From Prochlorococcus marinus str. MIT 9301 (lineage in GTDB: Bacteria; Cyanobacteriota; Cyanobacteriia; PCC-6307; Cyanobiaceae), in the NCBI RefSeq assembly GCF_000015965.1, contig NC_009091.1:1550001-1614000 (forward strand): 64,000 nucleotides of DNA. The letters run 5' to 3'. The notes under the pieces were generated by a model that saw only the letters and a list, made by a program, of their open reading frames with translations, ran no database searches and was not told where the DNA came from. A program made the translations under genes and the position numbers. Below, piece after piece: positions 1 to 10,171 of the stretch (within the stretch, counting starts at the first letter, position 1; each line of letters starts with the position of its first letter).

Positions 1-705
1 ATCATTAGAGAGAGAGATCCTGCCGCTAGAGGAATAATAGAAATATTTCTTTGCTACCCAGGCTTTCAATCAATAGTTATTCATAGGTTTACGCATAAAT
101 TATGGCAATTAAATATTCCTTTAGTACCCCGCTTAATGAGTCATCTTAATAGGTTAGTAACAGGTATTGAAATCCATCCTGGGGCAAAAATTGGTAAACG
201 GGTTTTCATAGATCATGGAATGGGCGTTGTAATTGGAGAAACAGCTGAAGTAGGAAATAATTGTCTTCTATATCAGGGAGTTACATTAGGAGGCACTGGT
301 AAAAGCCATGGGAAAAGACACCCAACCTTAAAGGAAAATGTTGTAGTTGGGGCAGGAGCAAAAATTCTTGGATCCATCACAGTAGGATCTAATACACGTA
401 TCGGCGCAGGCTCAGTAGTTGTTCGAAATGTAGAGGGGAACAGTACTGTTGTTGGGGTCCCTGGCAGGGTAGTGCATCAAAGTGGTGTCAAAGTAAATCC
501 CTTAGCTCACTCTGCCTTACCAGATGCAGAAGCTAATGTGATAAAAAATTTAATGGATAGGATAGACTCTCTTGAAAATGAAATTCTTAAATTACAAAAA
601 ACCCTACAATGTTTAGCGAACTCAGAGTCTATTGATATTTCTAAACTCGGTGATTCTCAAAATCTTAAAGACAAAGAAATTTTTGAATTTCTTGGAGATG
701 ATTAA
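1..705 (+). CDS. cysE: Serine O-acetyltransferase (5' end cut by window edge)
   Basis: Transfers acetyl from acetyl-CoA to L-serine, giving O-acetylserine, the carbon acceptor for sulfide in cysteine synthesis; cytoplasmic. The frame is open from base 1, so the true start lies just outside the window and 234 codons are visible. The left-handed beta-helix hexapeptide repeats are clear, with the family motifs GIEIHPGAKIG, DHGMGVVIGETAEV and QGVTLGGTGKSHGKRHP; the His of DHG and the HP before GAKIG are the expected active-site region. After the helix there is a charged tail of about 60 residues with heptad-like Leu/Ile spacing, probably helical. It converges with secA with only 8 bases between them. 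The family call is firm; only the extreme N-terminus is missing. Confidence 0.96.
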   Translation: MIRERDPAARGIIEIFLCYPGFQSIVIHRFTHKLWQLNIPLVPRLMSHLNRLVTGIEIHPGAKIGKRVFIDHGMGVVIGETAEVGNNCLLYQGVTLGGTGKSHGKRHPTLKENVVVGAGAKILGSITVGSNTRIGAGSVVVRNVEGNSTVVGVPGRVVHQSGVKVNPLAHSALPDAEANVIKNLMDRIDSLENEILKLQKTLQCLANSESIDISKLGDSQNLKDKEIFEFLGDD

Positions 706-713
706 AAATTGAT

Positions 714-3545
714 TTAATTTTTTTCATTTACGTCAGTTTTAGGTTGAAACATAAACATTGAATAAATAACATTTCTTCGCATATTAGTCATCATTTCAAG
801 AAACATATCATATCCTTCATTTTTATATTCAATTAATGGATCTTTTTGACCATAACCTCTCAATCCGACTGATTCCCTCAAGGAATCCATGGATTGAAGA
901 TGTTCTCGCCATAAATTATCGATTTGCTGCAAAATGAAAAATCTTTCAGCTTCTCTCATCAATCCTGGACGAATCTTTTCTATTTGTGATTCCTTTAGAT
1001 CATAAGCTATTCGTAATTGCTCTTGAAGATAATTTTTTAATTCTTCTATTGATAGTAAATTAATATCATCAGATTTAAGATCATCTAACAAATATATAAA
1101 TTCTTTGACTTTAGAAATTAATTGATCAATATTCCATTCTTCAGGAGGAAGATCAGGATTAATATAAGCATCTACAATTTCAATCATTGTCCTTTCTCCA
1201 TAACCTATTACTTGTCTCTTTAAATCAATTCCTTTCAATACTCTTAGTCTTTCGCCATAAACTGCTTTTCTTTGATTATTCATTACCTCGTCATATTCAA
1301 ATACTTGTTTTCTAATATCGTAATAATAGGTTTCAACTTTCTTTTGAGCACTTTCTAGAGACCTAGTAAGCATTCCTGACTCAATAGGCATATCTTCATC
1401 AACCCTAAAAGCATTCATTAAATTTGCTACTCGATCGCCCCCAAAAATCCTTAATAAATTATCATCTAAAGATAAAAAGAATCTTGTACTTCCAAGATCA
1501 CCTTGCCTTCCCGCTCTTCCTCTTAATTGATTATCCACTCTTCTTGATTCATGTCTCTCAGTACCAATGACATGTAAACCGCCAGCTTCTCTTACTTTTT
1601 CTTCTTCATGAATCAAAACTTTTTCATATTCTTTTTTTACATCAGACAAGGATTCTCTCAAAAGCTTAATCGAGTTATCATCAGTTGGTGCTTTTTCTGC
1701 AGCTGTAGCTATTCTGTCATCAAGCTCCAAAACAGAAAGTTGTCTGTCTCCCCAACTTTTAACAAGTTCATCAGATAAAACAGAGAGTTTCTTTTCAAAT
1801 GCTTCATCGAGCTTACAAGGGAAAAGACTAGTTGAAGAATTTGAAATATTCTTTTTCAAATTTGTAACAGCTTTTTTAGAAAAACCACCTTTAGATTTTG
1901 AACTTCTTTGTTTAGGAATTGGTGGCTTATGCTCATTATCAGGTTTGACTAACAAAGGAACTAAAATTTCTTTTAATTTAAGCCTTGCCATATAGTCACT
2001 ATTACCGCCAAGAATTATATCTGTTCCCCTTCCAGCCATATTAGTCGCGATAGTAACAGCTCCTGCTCTTCCTGCCTGAGCAACAATTTCAGCCTCACGT
2101 TCAACGTTCTCTGGCTTAGCATTTAATAAATTATGTGGGATTTTCTCTTCAGATAAAAGTGAACTTAATAATTCACTTTTTTCAACACTTGTCGTACCAA
2201 CTAAAACAGGTCTACCTTCTCTATGAATTTGTGCAGTTTCTTTAGCAACGGCTTTCCATTTACCAATCTCTGTCTTGAATACTTGATCAGACCAATCTTG
2301 CCTCTTTCTTGTTTGATTTGTAGGTATAACTGTTGATTCTAATTTATAAGTTTTTTCAAATTCAACCTCCTCAGTTTTTGCGGTCCCCGTCATTCCTGCT
2401 AAACCAGGATATAAAAGGAAAAAATTCTGATAAGTTATGGAGGCTAAAGTTTGAGTCTCAGGCTGAATTTTAAGACTCTCTTTTGCTTCAATTGCCTGAT
2501 GTTGTCCATCACTCCAACGTCTTCCTGGCATTACCCTTCCAGTAAATTCATCTACTATGACGGCCTCTTCGTTCTTAATAATATAATTTACATCTTTAAT
2601 AAATAATTCTTTTGCTTTTAAAGCGTTAGTTATATAATGCGCCCAAGGATCTTGAGGATTATATAAATCACTAACTCCCAAATACTCTTCACATTTTGCA
2701 AAACCCTGATCAGTTAATATACAACTTCTCTGTTTTTCATCAACTTCATAATCCCCTTCTGGATCAATACCATCTTTACTTAATTCTTTTGCTTTGAGCA
2801 ATTCCAGAGATAATTCTGCTGCTTTTTGATATTTTTCCTGTGGTCTTTCAACTTGGCCAGAAATGATTAGAGGCGTTCTTGCTTCATCAATTAATATTGA
2901 ATCAACCTCGTCAATTACGCAGTAATTAAATTTTCTTTGAACTACCTCATTAATATCAGTAGCCATATTATCTCTTAAATAATCAAATCCCAATTCTGAA
3001 TTTGTGGCATAAGTTATATCACAATCATAATTTTTCTTCCTCTCAAGTGGATTCATATCTTGCTGAATCAAACCAACTGATAAACCCAAAAAACGATGAA
3101 CTTGTCCCATCCACTCTGCATCTCTTCGAGCTAAATAATCATTTACCGTAACAACATGAACACCTTTTCCAGTAAGAGCATTTAGATAACAAGGTAATGT
3201 TGCGACAAGAGTTTTTCCCTCTCCAGTCTTCATCTCAGCAATTTGACACTCATTTAAAACTATCCCGCCTATTAACTGAACATCAAAATGTCTCATATCG
3301 AGAACACGTTTACTTGCTTCTCTCACGATTGCAAAGGCTTTAGGAAGAAATTCTTCTAGGAGTTCTTTTTGTTTTTTTAAATCTAATTCTGCTGAAATAG
3401 TTGATTTAAGATTTTGAGTTTCTTTTCTCAGCTCATCATCAGTCAATTGAGAAATTTCTTCTTCTAAAAAATTTATCTCTTCCACTATTGGTTGATAGCG
3501 CTTTAACTTTCGTGTATTCGGGTCTCCCAACAAAAGTTTTAGCAT
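714..3545 (-). CDS. secA: Protein translocase ATPase SecA
   Basis: ATP-driven motor that pushes unfolded preproteins through SecYEG at the cytoplasmic and thylakoid membranes. At 943 residues it is somewhat longer than the E. coli protein. Walker A MKTGEGKT lies at about residues 105-112, followed by the helicase motif [15 protein letters not shown], then [23 protein letters not shown] and [20 protein letters not shown]. Between [10 protein letters not shown] (about 510) and [10 protein letters not shown] (about 657) there is a long Lys/Ser-rich insert, far longer than the corresponding E. coli linker. The protein ends in [11 protein letters not shown] and lacks the C-terminal Cys/His zinc motif that binds SecB. 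The ATG at 3545 suits the normal N-terminus [10 protein letters not shown]. Divergent from the GNAT gene. Confidence 0.98.
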   Translation of the reverse strand: MLKLLLGDPNTRKLKRYQPIVEEINFLEEEISQLTDDELRKETQNLKSTISAELDLKKQKELLEEFLPKAFAIVREASKRVLDMRHFDVQLIGGIVLNECQIAEMKTGEGKTLVATLPCYLNALTGKGVHVVTVNDYLARRDAEWMGQVHRFLGLSVGLIQQDMNPLERKKNYDCDITYATNSELGFDYLRDNMATDINEVVQRKFNYCVIDEVDSILIDEARTPLIISGQVERPQEKYQKAAELSLELLKAKELSKDGIDPEGDYEVDEKQRSCILTDQGFAKCEEYLGVSDLYNPQDPWAHYITNALKAKELFIKDVNYIIKNEEAVIVDEFTGRVMPGRRWSDGQHQAIEAKESLKIQPETQTLASITYQNFFLLYPGLAGMTGTAKTEEVEFEKTYKLESTVIPTNQTRKRQDWSDQVFKTEIGKWKAVAKETAQIHREGRPVLVGTTSVEKSELLSSLLSEEKIPHNLLNAKPENVEREAEIVAQAGRAGAVTIATNMAGRGTDIILGGNSDYMARLKLKEILVPLLVKPDNEHKPPIPKQRSSKSKGGFSKKAVTNLKKNISNSSTSLFPCKLDEAFEKKLSVLSDELVKSWGDRQLSVLELDDRIATAAEKAPTDDNSIKLLRESLSDVKKEYEKVLIHEEEKVREAGGLHVIGTERHESRRVDNQLRGRAGRQGDLGSTRFFLSLDDNLLRIFGGDRVANLMNAFRVDEDMPIESGMLTRSLESAQKKVETYYYDIRKQVFEYDEVMNNQRKAVYGERLRVLKGIDLKRQVIGYGERTMIEIVDAYINPDLPPEEWNIDQLISKVKEFIYLLDDLKSDDINLLSIEELKNYLQEQLRIAYDLKESQIEKIRPGLMREAERFFILQQIDNLWREHLQSMDSLRESVGLRGYGQKDPLIEYKNEGYDMFLEMMTNMRRNVIYSMFMFQPKTDVNEKN

Positions 3546-3719
3546 AAGTCAAAGTCCTTAAAAAATTAATCTTATTACAAACATTATAAATTAGTGCGTT
3601 ACAACAGAATGAAGAAAACTCTCATCTCTTTATTTTATAGAAACGATCGATTATGGTATTTAGATTGAAGTCACAAAAATAACCTATTAGGCATCACTTC
3701 TCAAAAATCTTTTTAATAA

Positions 3720-4175
3720 ATGAAAGAAATATCTCTAATCAAACATGGCAAAGGAGCTTTAGGGTTAAGGATTTTTGGATTAGGTCCCAATCTTAAACCA
3801 ACAAATGGATTAATTAAGCTACAAAAATTACTAGATACCAATGCTTTCTGGGCAAAAAATAGAACAATTAATGATCTAAGAAAATGTCTCGCTAACAGTG
3901 ATGTCGTAATAAGTCTTTGGGTTGGTGAGGAAATAGTTGGTTTTGGTAGAGCTTTAACTGATGGGATTTACCGCGGAGTACTTTGGGATATTGTTATAGA
4001 TCAAAATCATCAAGGCAAAGGTTTTGGCACATTAATTTTAAACAACCTTTTATCTTCTAAAAAAATTAAAAATACAAAAAAATTATATTTAATGACAACA
4101 AATAAGAAATTATTTTATTCTCAATTTGAATTTAAAGAAGTTACTTCTCAAAATTTATTGATTCGTGAAATATAA
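3720..4175 (+). CDS. GNAT-family N-acetyltransferase
   Basis: Predicted acetyl-CoA-dependent acetyltransferase; the substrate cannot be told from sequence. The 151 residues hold the GNAT core: VVISLWVGEEIVGFGRAL (beta strands), then LWDIVIDQNHQGKGFG with the acetyl-CoA pyrophosphate-binding signature QGKGFG at about residues 102-107, then TLILNNLL as the following helix. The C-terminal part, KKLYLMTTNKKLFYSQFEF, is typical of small GNAT proteins. It stands alone after a 174-base divergent gap from secA and converges with the NTF2-like gene; an 8-bp hairpin lies between them. Related to Ycf52-like acetyltransferases of cyanobacteria, from memory and not verified. Confidence 0.85.
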   Translation: MKEISLIKHGKGALGLRIFGLGPNLKPTNGLIKLQKLLDTNAFWAKNRTINDLRKCLANSDVVISLWVGEEIVGFGRALTDGIYRGVLWDIVIDQNHQGKGFGTLILNNLLSSKKIKNTKKLYLMTTNKKLFYSQFEFKEVTSQNLLIREI

Positions 4176-4180
4176 AGCAC

Positions 4181-4200
4181 TTTGTTTCTAGAGAAACAAA
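4181..4200. terminator. Perfect 8-bp inverted repeat between convergent genes, possible bidirectional terminator
   Basis: TTTGTTTC, a TAGA loop, then GAAACAAA: eight perfect pairs with a 4-base loop. It fills the 26-base gap between the convergent stop codons of the GNAT and NTF2-like genes. Neither side has a long T-run, so it is not a classical intrinsic terminator. Its position suggests a 3'-end hairpin for one or both transcripts. Confidence 0.45.
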
Positions 4201-4201
4201 A

Positions 4202-4633
4202 TCAAGATACAAATTTACTATAAATCCATCTTATAAAAGGTCCTAAAATAGGAACTGGTCCAAAAGTTGGTCCGCAAAAATCAAAGTAATCTCTGTGCTC
4301 TTTGATTAATCCATTTTCACCAAATAATAAACGAGTAGTTCCAGGATAAATAAATTCTTTACCCATAATTTTTAAACCCATTGTCCATTCAACAAATCCA
4401 CAATCCCCAGTTATGGAAATTGCATGAGTTTCTAAAAAAACATCATCACATCTTTTAACTAGCTTTTCTTGAGCTTTAACATAAGAATCTAAGCCCTCTG
4501 TTGCCTGAGTTGGGTCTATAAAAATAACATTCTCATTATAAAATTCAGCCCATTTTTGCTTTGTTGGCGCATCCGTACCATAAGGTTTAGTAAATAATCC
4601 CTTTAAATCCTCAATAGAAATTACTCTTGTCAT
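4202..4633 (-). CDS. NTF2-like / SnoaL-like fold protein
   Basis: A single small cytoplasmic domain of 143 residues with no signal peptide. The pattern WAEFYNENVIFIDPTQATEG early on, a central CDDVFLETHAIS strand, FVEWTMGLKIMGKEF, and a final GLIKEHRDYFDF strand match the cone-shaped NTF2/SnoaL fold used by ketosteroid-isomerase-like enzymes and binding proteins. The conserved Tyr-Phe-Asp near the end (HRDYFDF) is common in SnoaL-like proteins. No substrate can be assigned. Monocistronic by position, between a convergent GNAT gene and tRNA-Gly on the same strand. Confidence 0.7.
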   Translation of the reverse strand: MTRVISIEDLKGLFTKPYGTDAPTKQKWAEFYNENVIFIDPTQATEGLDSYVKAQEKLVKRCDDVFLETHAISITGDCGFVEWTMGLKIMGKEFIYPGTTRLLFGENGLIKEHRDYFDFCGPTFGPVPILGPFIRWIYSKFVS

Positions 4634-4679
4634 TACAATATGCTAATTACAAATACTTTAAGGGATACAAATATTAAAA

Positions 4680-4750
4680 GCGGATGAAGAGATTCGAACT
4701 CTCGACATTCTCCTTGGCAAGGAGATGCTCTACCACTGAGCTACATCCGC
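4680..4750 (-). tRNA. tRNA-Gly (anticodon GCC)
   Basis: Read on the minus strand it folds into a complete 71-nt cloverleaf: acceptor GCGGATG/CATCCGC, D stem GCTC/GAGC, anticodon stem TCTCC/GGAGA around TTGCCAA, and T stem GAGAG/CTCTT around TTCGAAT with one G-U pair. The anticodon is GCC (glycine). The 3' CCA is not encoded. Lies between the NTF2-like gene and ribH, same strand as both. Confidence 0.97.
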
Positions 4751-4761
4751 ATAGCTTTTTT

Positions 4762-4791
4762 ATTTTATCTCAAAGAAGGGATTAATGATAA
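4762..4791 (-). promoter_or_regulatory. Candidate promoter for tRNA-Gly
   Basis: On the minus strand TTATCA (plus 4786-4791) and TAAAAT (plus 4762-4767) are separated by 18 bases, resembling sigma-70 -35/-10 boxes. The -10 lies 11 bases upstream of the mature tRNA 5' end. In such AT-rich DNA chance matches are common, so this is only a candidate. Confidence 0.3.
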
Positions 4792-4811
4792 AAATAATTA
4801 AATTTTTTCAA

Positions 4812-5288
4812 TTAATTTAAATTTTTAATTAAGGATCCCATCTCAATTGCTTGTAAAGCATAATTCCAACCAAGATTATTTTTAATCCCTGCTCTTTCTA
4901 AAGCCTGCTGCATAGTATCAGTAGTTAAAACACCAAAAATAATTGGAATGTTATTTTCATTTGAAACTTGTGAAATACCTTTGCTCGCCTCAGATATAAC
5001 TACATCATAGTGGGAAGTTTCGCCACGGATCACTGCCCCAAGAGCAATTACAACGTCATAACTCTTTTTTTTCATGAGGGTTTTAGCTGCAATTGGTAAT
5101 TCGAATGAACCAGGAACCCAAACAATATCTACTTGATTGCTTAATTCAGAAGTATCTAAACCATGTCTTTTTAAACAATCAAGACAACCAGATAGAATTT
5201 TATTTGTAATTAAATCATTAAATCTTGCTATTACAATCCCAACTTTTAAAGTAGAGGCATTAGTAAAAGAACCCTCAAAAATAGCCAT
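4812..5288 (-). CDS. ribH: 6,7-dimethyl-8-ribityllumazine synthase
   Basis: Condenses 5-amino-6-ribitylaminouracil with 3,4-dihydroxybutanone phosphate, the penultimate step of riboflavin synthesis; normally an icosahedral cytoplasmic assembly. Its 158 residues are the usual length. Family signatures are [12 protein letters not shown] near the start, [28 protein letters not shown] with the catalytic-region His, and [20 protein letters not shown]. No other rib gene is adjacent. psbZ lies upstream on the same strand after a 49-base gap, so the two may share a transcript. Confidence 0.97.
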   Translation of the reverse strand: MAIFEGSFTNASTLKVGIVIARFNDLITNKILSGCLDCLKRHGLDTSELSNQVDIVWVPGSFELPIAAKTLMKKKSYDVVIALGAVIRGETSHYDVVISEASKGISQVSNENNIPIIFGVLTTDTMQQALERAGIKNNLGWNYALQAIEMGSLIKNLN

Positions 5289-5337
5289 TAAATTTTACTT
5301 AGATATATTAATAGACTCTCACGAAAAGGTATCAAGT

Positions 5338-5535
5338 TCAAACTAATGAAGAAACAATCCCTGTAACAAAAACCAAAACAACCCAAACAGCAGCAATAGA
5401 ATAAATTTTTCTCCTACTTTCTCGCTGTCCTTCCTCAGTAGAAGGTTGAGTCACATATAAAACGGGTACTCCAACTACCGCAATTAAAGATGCAAATAGT
5501 AGAGCATTTACGAAGAAAAAGTTAACAGCCTGCAT
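5338..5535 (-). CDS. psbZ: Photosystem II protein PsbZ (Ycf9)
   Basis: Small two-helix thylakoid membrane protein at the periphery of photosystem II, involved in core-antenna and supercomplex organisation. The 65 residues contain two hydrophobic segments (about 4-26 and 44-64) separated by a polar loop, TQPSTEEGQRESRRK. The first helix ends in IAVVGVPVLYVT, matching the family VIGVPV(A/V)YA pattern, and the second, AVWVVLVFVTGIVSSLV, matches the family C-terminus. On the minus strand a TATAAT (plus 5558-5563) lies just upstream as a possible -10 box. It marks the organism as an oxygenic phototroph. Confidence 0.93.
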   Translation of the reverse strand: MQAVNFFFVNALLFASLIAVVGVPVLYVTQPSTEEGQRESRRKIYSIAAVWVVLVFVTGIVSSLV

Positions 5536-5675
5536 AATTCAGTCTTAGTTTTCAATTATTATAAATACTATAATCTCATGAAAATGATAATTTTTAGAGA
5601 AAATTTACATACTTTAGCCACTTTAAATGCAAAAAAAAAATTTCTACCTAATATCTATTTAGGAATTAAAAAAGT

Positions 5676-8417
5676 ATGCAAGAAGATTTGATAATTCAAA
5701 AGAATTTATTTGCGATTGGTAATGATAATAATAAGCAAAAGGAAAAAACAAAAATTCCAGAAGATTTATCTTTAGAAGATTTAAAAAAAGAATCGCAAAA
5801 AAGACCCAGACAAAGAAAAAATTCAACTAATTTAATAAATAAATTCAAGACTGATTTAATTTCAAATAAGAAAAATGTTTGCATCAATGAAGAATCTTAT
5901 AGCTATAAAACAGTTTCAAAACTGAAATTAACACCTGTAATGAAGCATTATGTAACTCTAAAAGAAGAAAATAAAGATAGGTTATTACTTTATAGATTAG
6001 GAGATTTTTTTGAATGTTTTTTTGAGGATGCTGTATTAATATCTAATCTTTTAGAAATAACGCTTACCAGTAAAGATGCTGGCAAAGAGATTGGTAAGAT
6101 CCCTATGGCAGGGGTTCCCCATCATGCAATGGACAGATACTGTGCTGATTTAATTAAAAAAAATTATTCTGTGGTTATATGTGATCAATTAGAAAAAAGT
6201 TCTGGAAATTATGGGACTCCAATTAAAAGAGGAATAACACGAATAATTACTCCTGGAACTGTAATTGAAGAGGGGATGTTGATAGCAAAGAAAAATAATT
6301 GGATTACTGCTATTTACTTATCAGAAGAAAACTCAAATGAATCTTATGAATGGGGTATATCAAAAGCTGATGTAAGCACAGGAGAATTAATAACTTTAGA
6401 AGGCCAATCTCTATCAAAACTATTTGATGAAATTATTAAATTAGATTCTTCAGAAATCATTGTAGGAAGCAATGCAGTAAGAAATTTATTAATTAAAGGA
6501 AATAGTCAAATTACATATACTGTTTCTCAAGAGACTAATTTTGGAATTAATGAAGCAAATTATCTAATAAAAAATTATTTCCAAATTGCAAACTTAGAGG
6601 GAATAGGACTTAAAAATTTAAAAAATGCAACTAGATCACTTGGAGGTTTATTAAATTATTTAGAAAAAATTAATCCTTCAAATTTAGATAAAGATTCTTC
6701 TGTAAAAATCTCATTAGACTTTCCACAAATCCAATATGGTCACAACAAATTAATTATTGATTATCAAACTCAAAAAAACTTAGAAATCAAAAATACACAA
6801 CGAGAAAACAATTATGTAGGTTCGCTACTATGGAGTATTGATAGAACTTATACTTGCATGGGCGCAAGGTGTTTAAGAAGGTGGATAGATTCACCACTAT
6901 TAAACGTTAATGAAATTTATAAAAGACAAAATATAATTACAAACTTTTTTGAATCTAAGAAATTACGTACAGATACCCAAAATTTACTTAGAGCAATGGG
7001 GGATTTAGAAAGACTTGCAGGTAGAGCTTGTGCAGGTCATGCAAGTCCAAGAGACTTAATTGCAATAGCTGAAGGTTTAAAAAAATTGCCTAGACTAAAA
7101 TCCATAATTGAATTATTTAAATATGATCTCCCAAATTGGACTGATCAACTTATAAATATTGATGAAGGACTCTTAGAATTAGCTGATACTATAAGTTTTA
7201 AACTCGTAGAAAATCCTCCTCTAAGTATTAGTGAAGGAGGCATGATCCACGATGGAGTTGACAATATATTAGATGGTTTACGCAATTTAATGGATGATTA
7301 CTCAGAGTGGCTAAATAAAGAGGAATTAAAGGAAAGGAAAATTAGCAAAATTTCAAACCTAAAAATTCAATTTCATAAAAATTTTGGTTATTACATTTCT
7401 ATAAATAAGTCAAAAGTTAATTTAGCTCCACAACATTGGATCAAAAGGCAAACACTTACTAATGAAGAAAGGTATATCACTTCAGAAATTAAAAATAAAG
7501 AAAATAAGATTTTCCAAATAAAAAGTAGAGCTTCATCAAAAGAATATGAAATTTTCTGCGAATTAAGAAATATAGTTGCTGAAAAAACAAAACAAATAAG
7601 ATCAATCGCAAAATCCATAGCATCTCTTGATGCATTGCTTGGTTTATCAATTACTTCAATAGAAAACAATTTTATAAAACCTTTATTAATACCAATAAAT
7701 GATTCAATGACAAAAAATAGTACAAAAATTATCGCAGGAAGAAATCCAATTGTAGAGCAATTGTTAAGTGATAAAAAGTTTGTAGCAAACGATATTTCTT
7801 TTGAGGATAATCAAAAATTAATTATATTAACCGGTCCCAATGCAAGCGGAAAAAGTTGCTTTATAAGACAACTTGGTTTAATACAAATTCTCGCACAAAT
7901 TGGTAGCTTTGTTCCTGCTAATAATGCTGAAATCAAGATTGCAGATAGGATTTTCACAAGAATTGGGGCAGTTGATGATCAATCATCTGGGCAATCAACA
8001 TTTATGGTAGAAATGTCTGAAACTGCATCAATTCTAAATCAAGCAACTTCTAACTCACTAGTTTTACTTGATGAGATAGGCAGAGGGACATCTACTTTTG
8101 ATGGACTTTCAATAGCTTGGTCAGTAAGTGAATATCTTGCAAAAAAAATTCAATGTAATACTATTTTTGCTACGCACTATCATGAGCTTAATTATTTAAA
8201 AAATTCAAATAAGAATATACAAAATTTTCAAGTTTTAGTAGAACAAAATGACGATCAGCTAATTTTTAGCCACAGAATTGTTAGAGGGGGCTCAAACAAA
8301 AGCTATGGCATAGAAGCAGCTAAATTAGCAGGAGTTCCAAAAGAAGTTATAGAAAAAGCAAAATCAGTTTTAAATTCTTTAGAAGAAAATAACAAGTTAA
8401 ATCATAATATTAAGTAG
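5676..8417 (+). CDS. mutS: DNA mismatch repair protein MutS
   Basis: Recognises base mismatches and starts mismatch repair through ATP-driven clamp formation. Total 913 residues. The usual N-terminus ([14 protein letters not shown], then [14 protein letters not shown] with the mismatch-wedge Phe region) begins only at about residue 87, so there is a long Lys/Asn-rich N-terminal extension. Then come the connector and core domains, Walker [10 protein letters not shown] at about 720-728, Walker [17 protein letters not shown] at about 796, and the switch motif FATHYHEL. The Cys ending Walker A in place of Thr agrees with my memory of cyanobacterial MutS. The ATG at 5676 follows TTTAGGAATT. Divergent from psbZ; mutL is not in the window. 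Confidence 0.97.
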   Translation: MQEDLIIQKNLFAIGNDNNKQKEKTKIPEDLSLEDLKKESQKRPRQRKNSTNLINKFKTDLISNKKNVCINEESYSYKTVSKLKLTPVMKHYVTLKEENKDRLLLYRLGDFFECFFEDAVLISNLLEITLTSKDAGKEIGKIPMAGVPHHAMDRYCADLIKKNYSVVICDQLEKSSGNYGTPIKRGITRIITPGTVIEEGMLIAKKNNWITAIYLSEENSNESYEWGISKADVSTGELITLEGQSLSKLFDEIIKLDSSEIIVGSNAVRNLLIKGNSQITYTVSQETNFGINEANYLIKNYFQIANLEGIGLKNLKNATRSLGGLLNYLEKINPSNLDKDSSVKISLDFPQIQYGHNKLIIDYQTQKNLEIKNTQRENNYVGSLLWSIDRTYTCMGARCLRRWIDSPLLNVNEIYKRQNIITNFFESKKLRTDTQNLLRAMGDLERLAGRACAGHASPRDLIAIAEGLKKLPRLKSIIELFKYDLPNWTDQLINIDEGLLELADTISFKLVENPPLSISEGGMIHDGVDNILDGLRNLMDDYSEWLNKEELKERKISKISNLKIQFHKNFGYYISINKSKVNLAPQHWIKRQTLTNEERYITSEIKNKENKIFQIKSRASSKEYEIFCELRNIVAEKTKQIRSIAKSIASLDALLGLSITSIENNFIKPLLIPINDSMTKNSTKIIAGRNPIVEQLLSDKKFVANDISFEDNQKLIILTGPNASGKSCFIRQLGLIQILAQIGSFVPANNAEIKIADRIFTRIGAVDDQSSGQSTFMVEMSETASILNQATSNSLVLLDEIGRGTSTFDGLSIAWSVSEYLAKKIQCNTIFATHYHELNYLKNSNKNIQNFQVLVEQNDDQLIFSHRIVRGGSNKSYGIEAAKLAGVPKEVIEKAKSVLNSLEENNKLNHNIK

Positions 8418-8448
8418 ATTTTTGACGTTTATATAAAATTAATACTTT

Positions 8449-9072
8449 TTAAAGAGTCTCCCTTAATAAGGCGTTAACCGTAGCAGCTGCCATTGCAGCA
8501 CCTCCTCTAGTTGAATTCAAAACAATTCTAGGAAGATCGGTAGAAATAAGTTTGTTTTTGCTTTTCTCTACTCCAATAAATCCAACAGGCATTCCGATAA
8601 TTAAACTAGGTAAATCTTTTGCATTTTCTAAAATATCAATTAAATAAGTTAACGCTGTAGGCGAACTGCCAATAACTACAATAGGTGATTTACCTCCAGA
8701 ATTCATAGCGGATAACTCCTTCCAGCCTTCACTTAAGCCATATGCAGTTTTAGTTAAGTTTGTATGATTATTTTTTTCAAACCACATTCTAGCGGTGAAT
8801 ACTTTATTCCTAGTAGTATTTTCTGCCATATTTTTTATTGCTGCTGCTGCCATATCAGTATCAGTTAAAATCGGAGCACCATTTTTAAGTGCCTGAAGCC
8901 CTTTTTCGCAAGCACCATCACTAAAATTTACTAGATTTTGAACTGAAAAATCTCCTGAAGTATGGACTAATCTCTCTAACACTTTTTTTTCCAAATAATT
9001 TAGATCATTGGCTAATAAATGAGATCTTATGAATCTGATGCTTTCCAAAAAAATTGGATGATCTACTACCAT
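8449..9072 (-). CDS. cobH: Precorrin-8X methylmutase
   Basis: Moves the C-11 methyl to C-12 of the corrin ring, giving hydrogenobyrinate or cobyrinate, in cobalamin-type cofactor synthesis. The 207 residues show DHPIFLESIRFI at the start, RLVHTSGDFS with the catalytic His, GAPILTDTDMAAAAI, VVIGSSPTALTYLI, IIGMPVGFIGVEKSK and TRGGAAMAAATVNALL, all expected in this family. It converges with mutS (31-base gap) and diverges from holA (58 bases). cobA at 62200-63015 acts earlier in the same pathway. Confidence 0.96.
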   Translation of the reverse strand: MVVDHPIFLESIRFIRSHLLANDLNYLEKKVLERLVHTSGDFSVQNLVNFSDGACEKGLQALKNGAPILTDTDMAAAAIKNMAENTTRNKVFTARMWFEKNNHTNLTKTAYGLSEGWKELSAMNSGGKSPIVVIGSSPTALTYLIDILENAKDLPSLIIGMPVGFIGVEKSKNKLISTDLPRIVLNSTRGGAAMAAATVNALLRETL

Positions 9073-9130
9073 TAAATTTAATTTGTGTTAGAAGTAATCA
9101 TAGTTAATATATGATTTTTATTGAGCTATT

Positions 9131-10132
9131 ATGCCAATACAAATATTATGGGGTAATGATTTAAATGCTCAAAATACATTTATCCAAAAATTAATTGATA
9201 AGGAAGTATCCAAAGAATGGAAAGAAATAAACGTAACAAATTTAAATGGAGATGATGATGAGCAAGTAAATAAAGCTCTTGATGAAGTTCTTACACCTCC
9301 TTTTGGAGAGGGATACAGAATAGTTACATTGAAAAATAATCCAATTTTTACTTCCAAAAATGAGGATCTAAGAACTAAATTTGAAAAAATTCATGACAAT
9401 ATACCTCAAAATACTTATTTCATTTTACAAAATACAAAAAAACCAGACTCAAGACTAAAGAGTACTAAATTTTTACAAAAACTTATCAAAAATAATTTAG
9501 CCAAAGAAAAGTCATTTTCTTTACCAGAAATCTGGGACTATGAAGGACAAAAAAGATTTTTAGAAGATGCAGCAAATGAAATGAATATCAAAATTGATAA
9601 AAATGCAGCTGAATTAATAATTGATTCAGTTGGCAATGATAGCTATAAACTAATAAATGAATTAGCTAAAGCAAAAACATACCTTTCAGCAGTATCAAGT
9701 GATTCGAATTCACAACTTTTTCTTAAAAGTATTGATGTAAAAAAAATATTTAGTGATCATCAATCCAATATATTCAAAATCATTGATCTTCTCTTACAAA
9801 AAAATATTAATGAAAGCCTCATAGAAATAAATTATTCTTTACAGAAAGGAGAACCTGCTTTAAGACTAAATGCAGGTTTAATTAGTCAAATAAGAATTCA
9901 TACCATTATAAAATTGGCAATTAATTCAGGTAACGATAATGAAGAAAAAATTTGTAATCTTGCAGGCATTTCTAATCCAAAACGAATTTTTTTTATTCGA
10001 AGAAAAGTCAAAAATGTATCTCAAGAATATTTAATTAATTTAATGAGTAACTTACTAGATATTGAAACATTACTAAAACAAGGTAATAATCCTATAAATG
10101 TTTTTACGGAGAAATTAATTAATTTAAGTTAA
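9131..10132 (+). CDS. holA: DNA polymerase III delta subunit
   Basis: The clamp-loader wrench subunit that opens the beta sliding clamp; partner of the DnaX tau/gamma subunits encoded at 23675-25435. The 333 residues start MPIQILWGNDLN, the typical family beginning (a degenerate P-loop-like region), followed by the delta-family features PPFGEGYRIVTLKN, IPQNTYFILQNTKKPD and the C-terminal helical collar DLLLQKNINESLIEI. Sequence conservation is low, as is normal for HolA. It may be cotranscribed with lysC, which begins 40 bases downstream. Confidence 0.88.
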   Translation: MPIQILWGNDLNAQNTFIQKLIDKEVSKEWKEINVTNLNGDDDEQVNKALDEVLTPPFGEGYRIVTLKNNPIFTSKNEDLRTKFEKIHDNIPQNTYFILQNTKKPDSRLKSTKFLQKLIKNNLAKEKSFSLPEIWDYEGQKRFLEDAANEMNIKIDKNAAELIIDSVGNDSYKLINELAKAKTYLSAVSSDSNSQLFLKSIDVKKIFSDHQSNIFKIIDLLLQKNINESLIEINYSLQKGEPALRLNAGLISQIRIHTIIKLAINSGNDNEEKICNLAGISNPKRIFFIRRKVKNVSQEYLINLMSNLLDIETLLKQGNNPINVFTEKLINLS

Positions 10133-10171
10133 CCAAATTATAAGTTTAAGAATTTACATTATGATTTAAAT

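Noticed and set aside
3609-3668. 19-codon plus-strand frame (MKKTLISLFYRNDRLWYLD) in the secA/GNAT gap
   Set aside because: Too short, with no ribosome site and no recognisable family. Chance frames of this size are common in AT-rich gaps.
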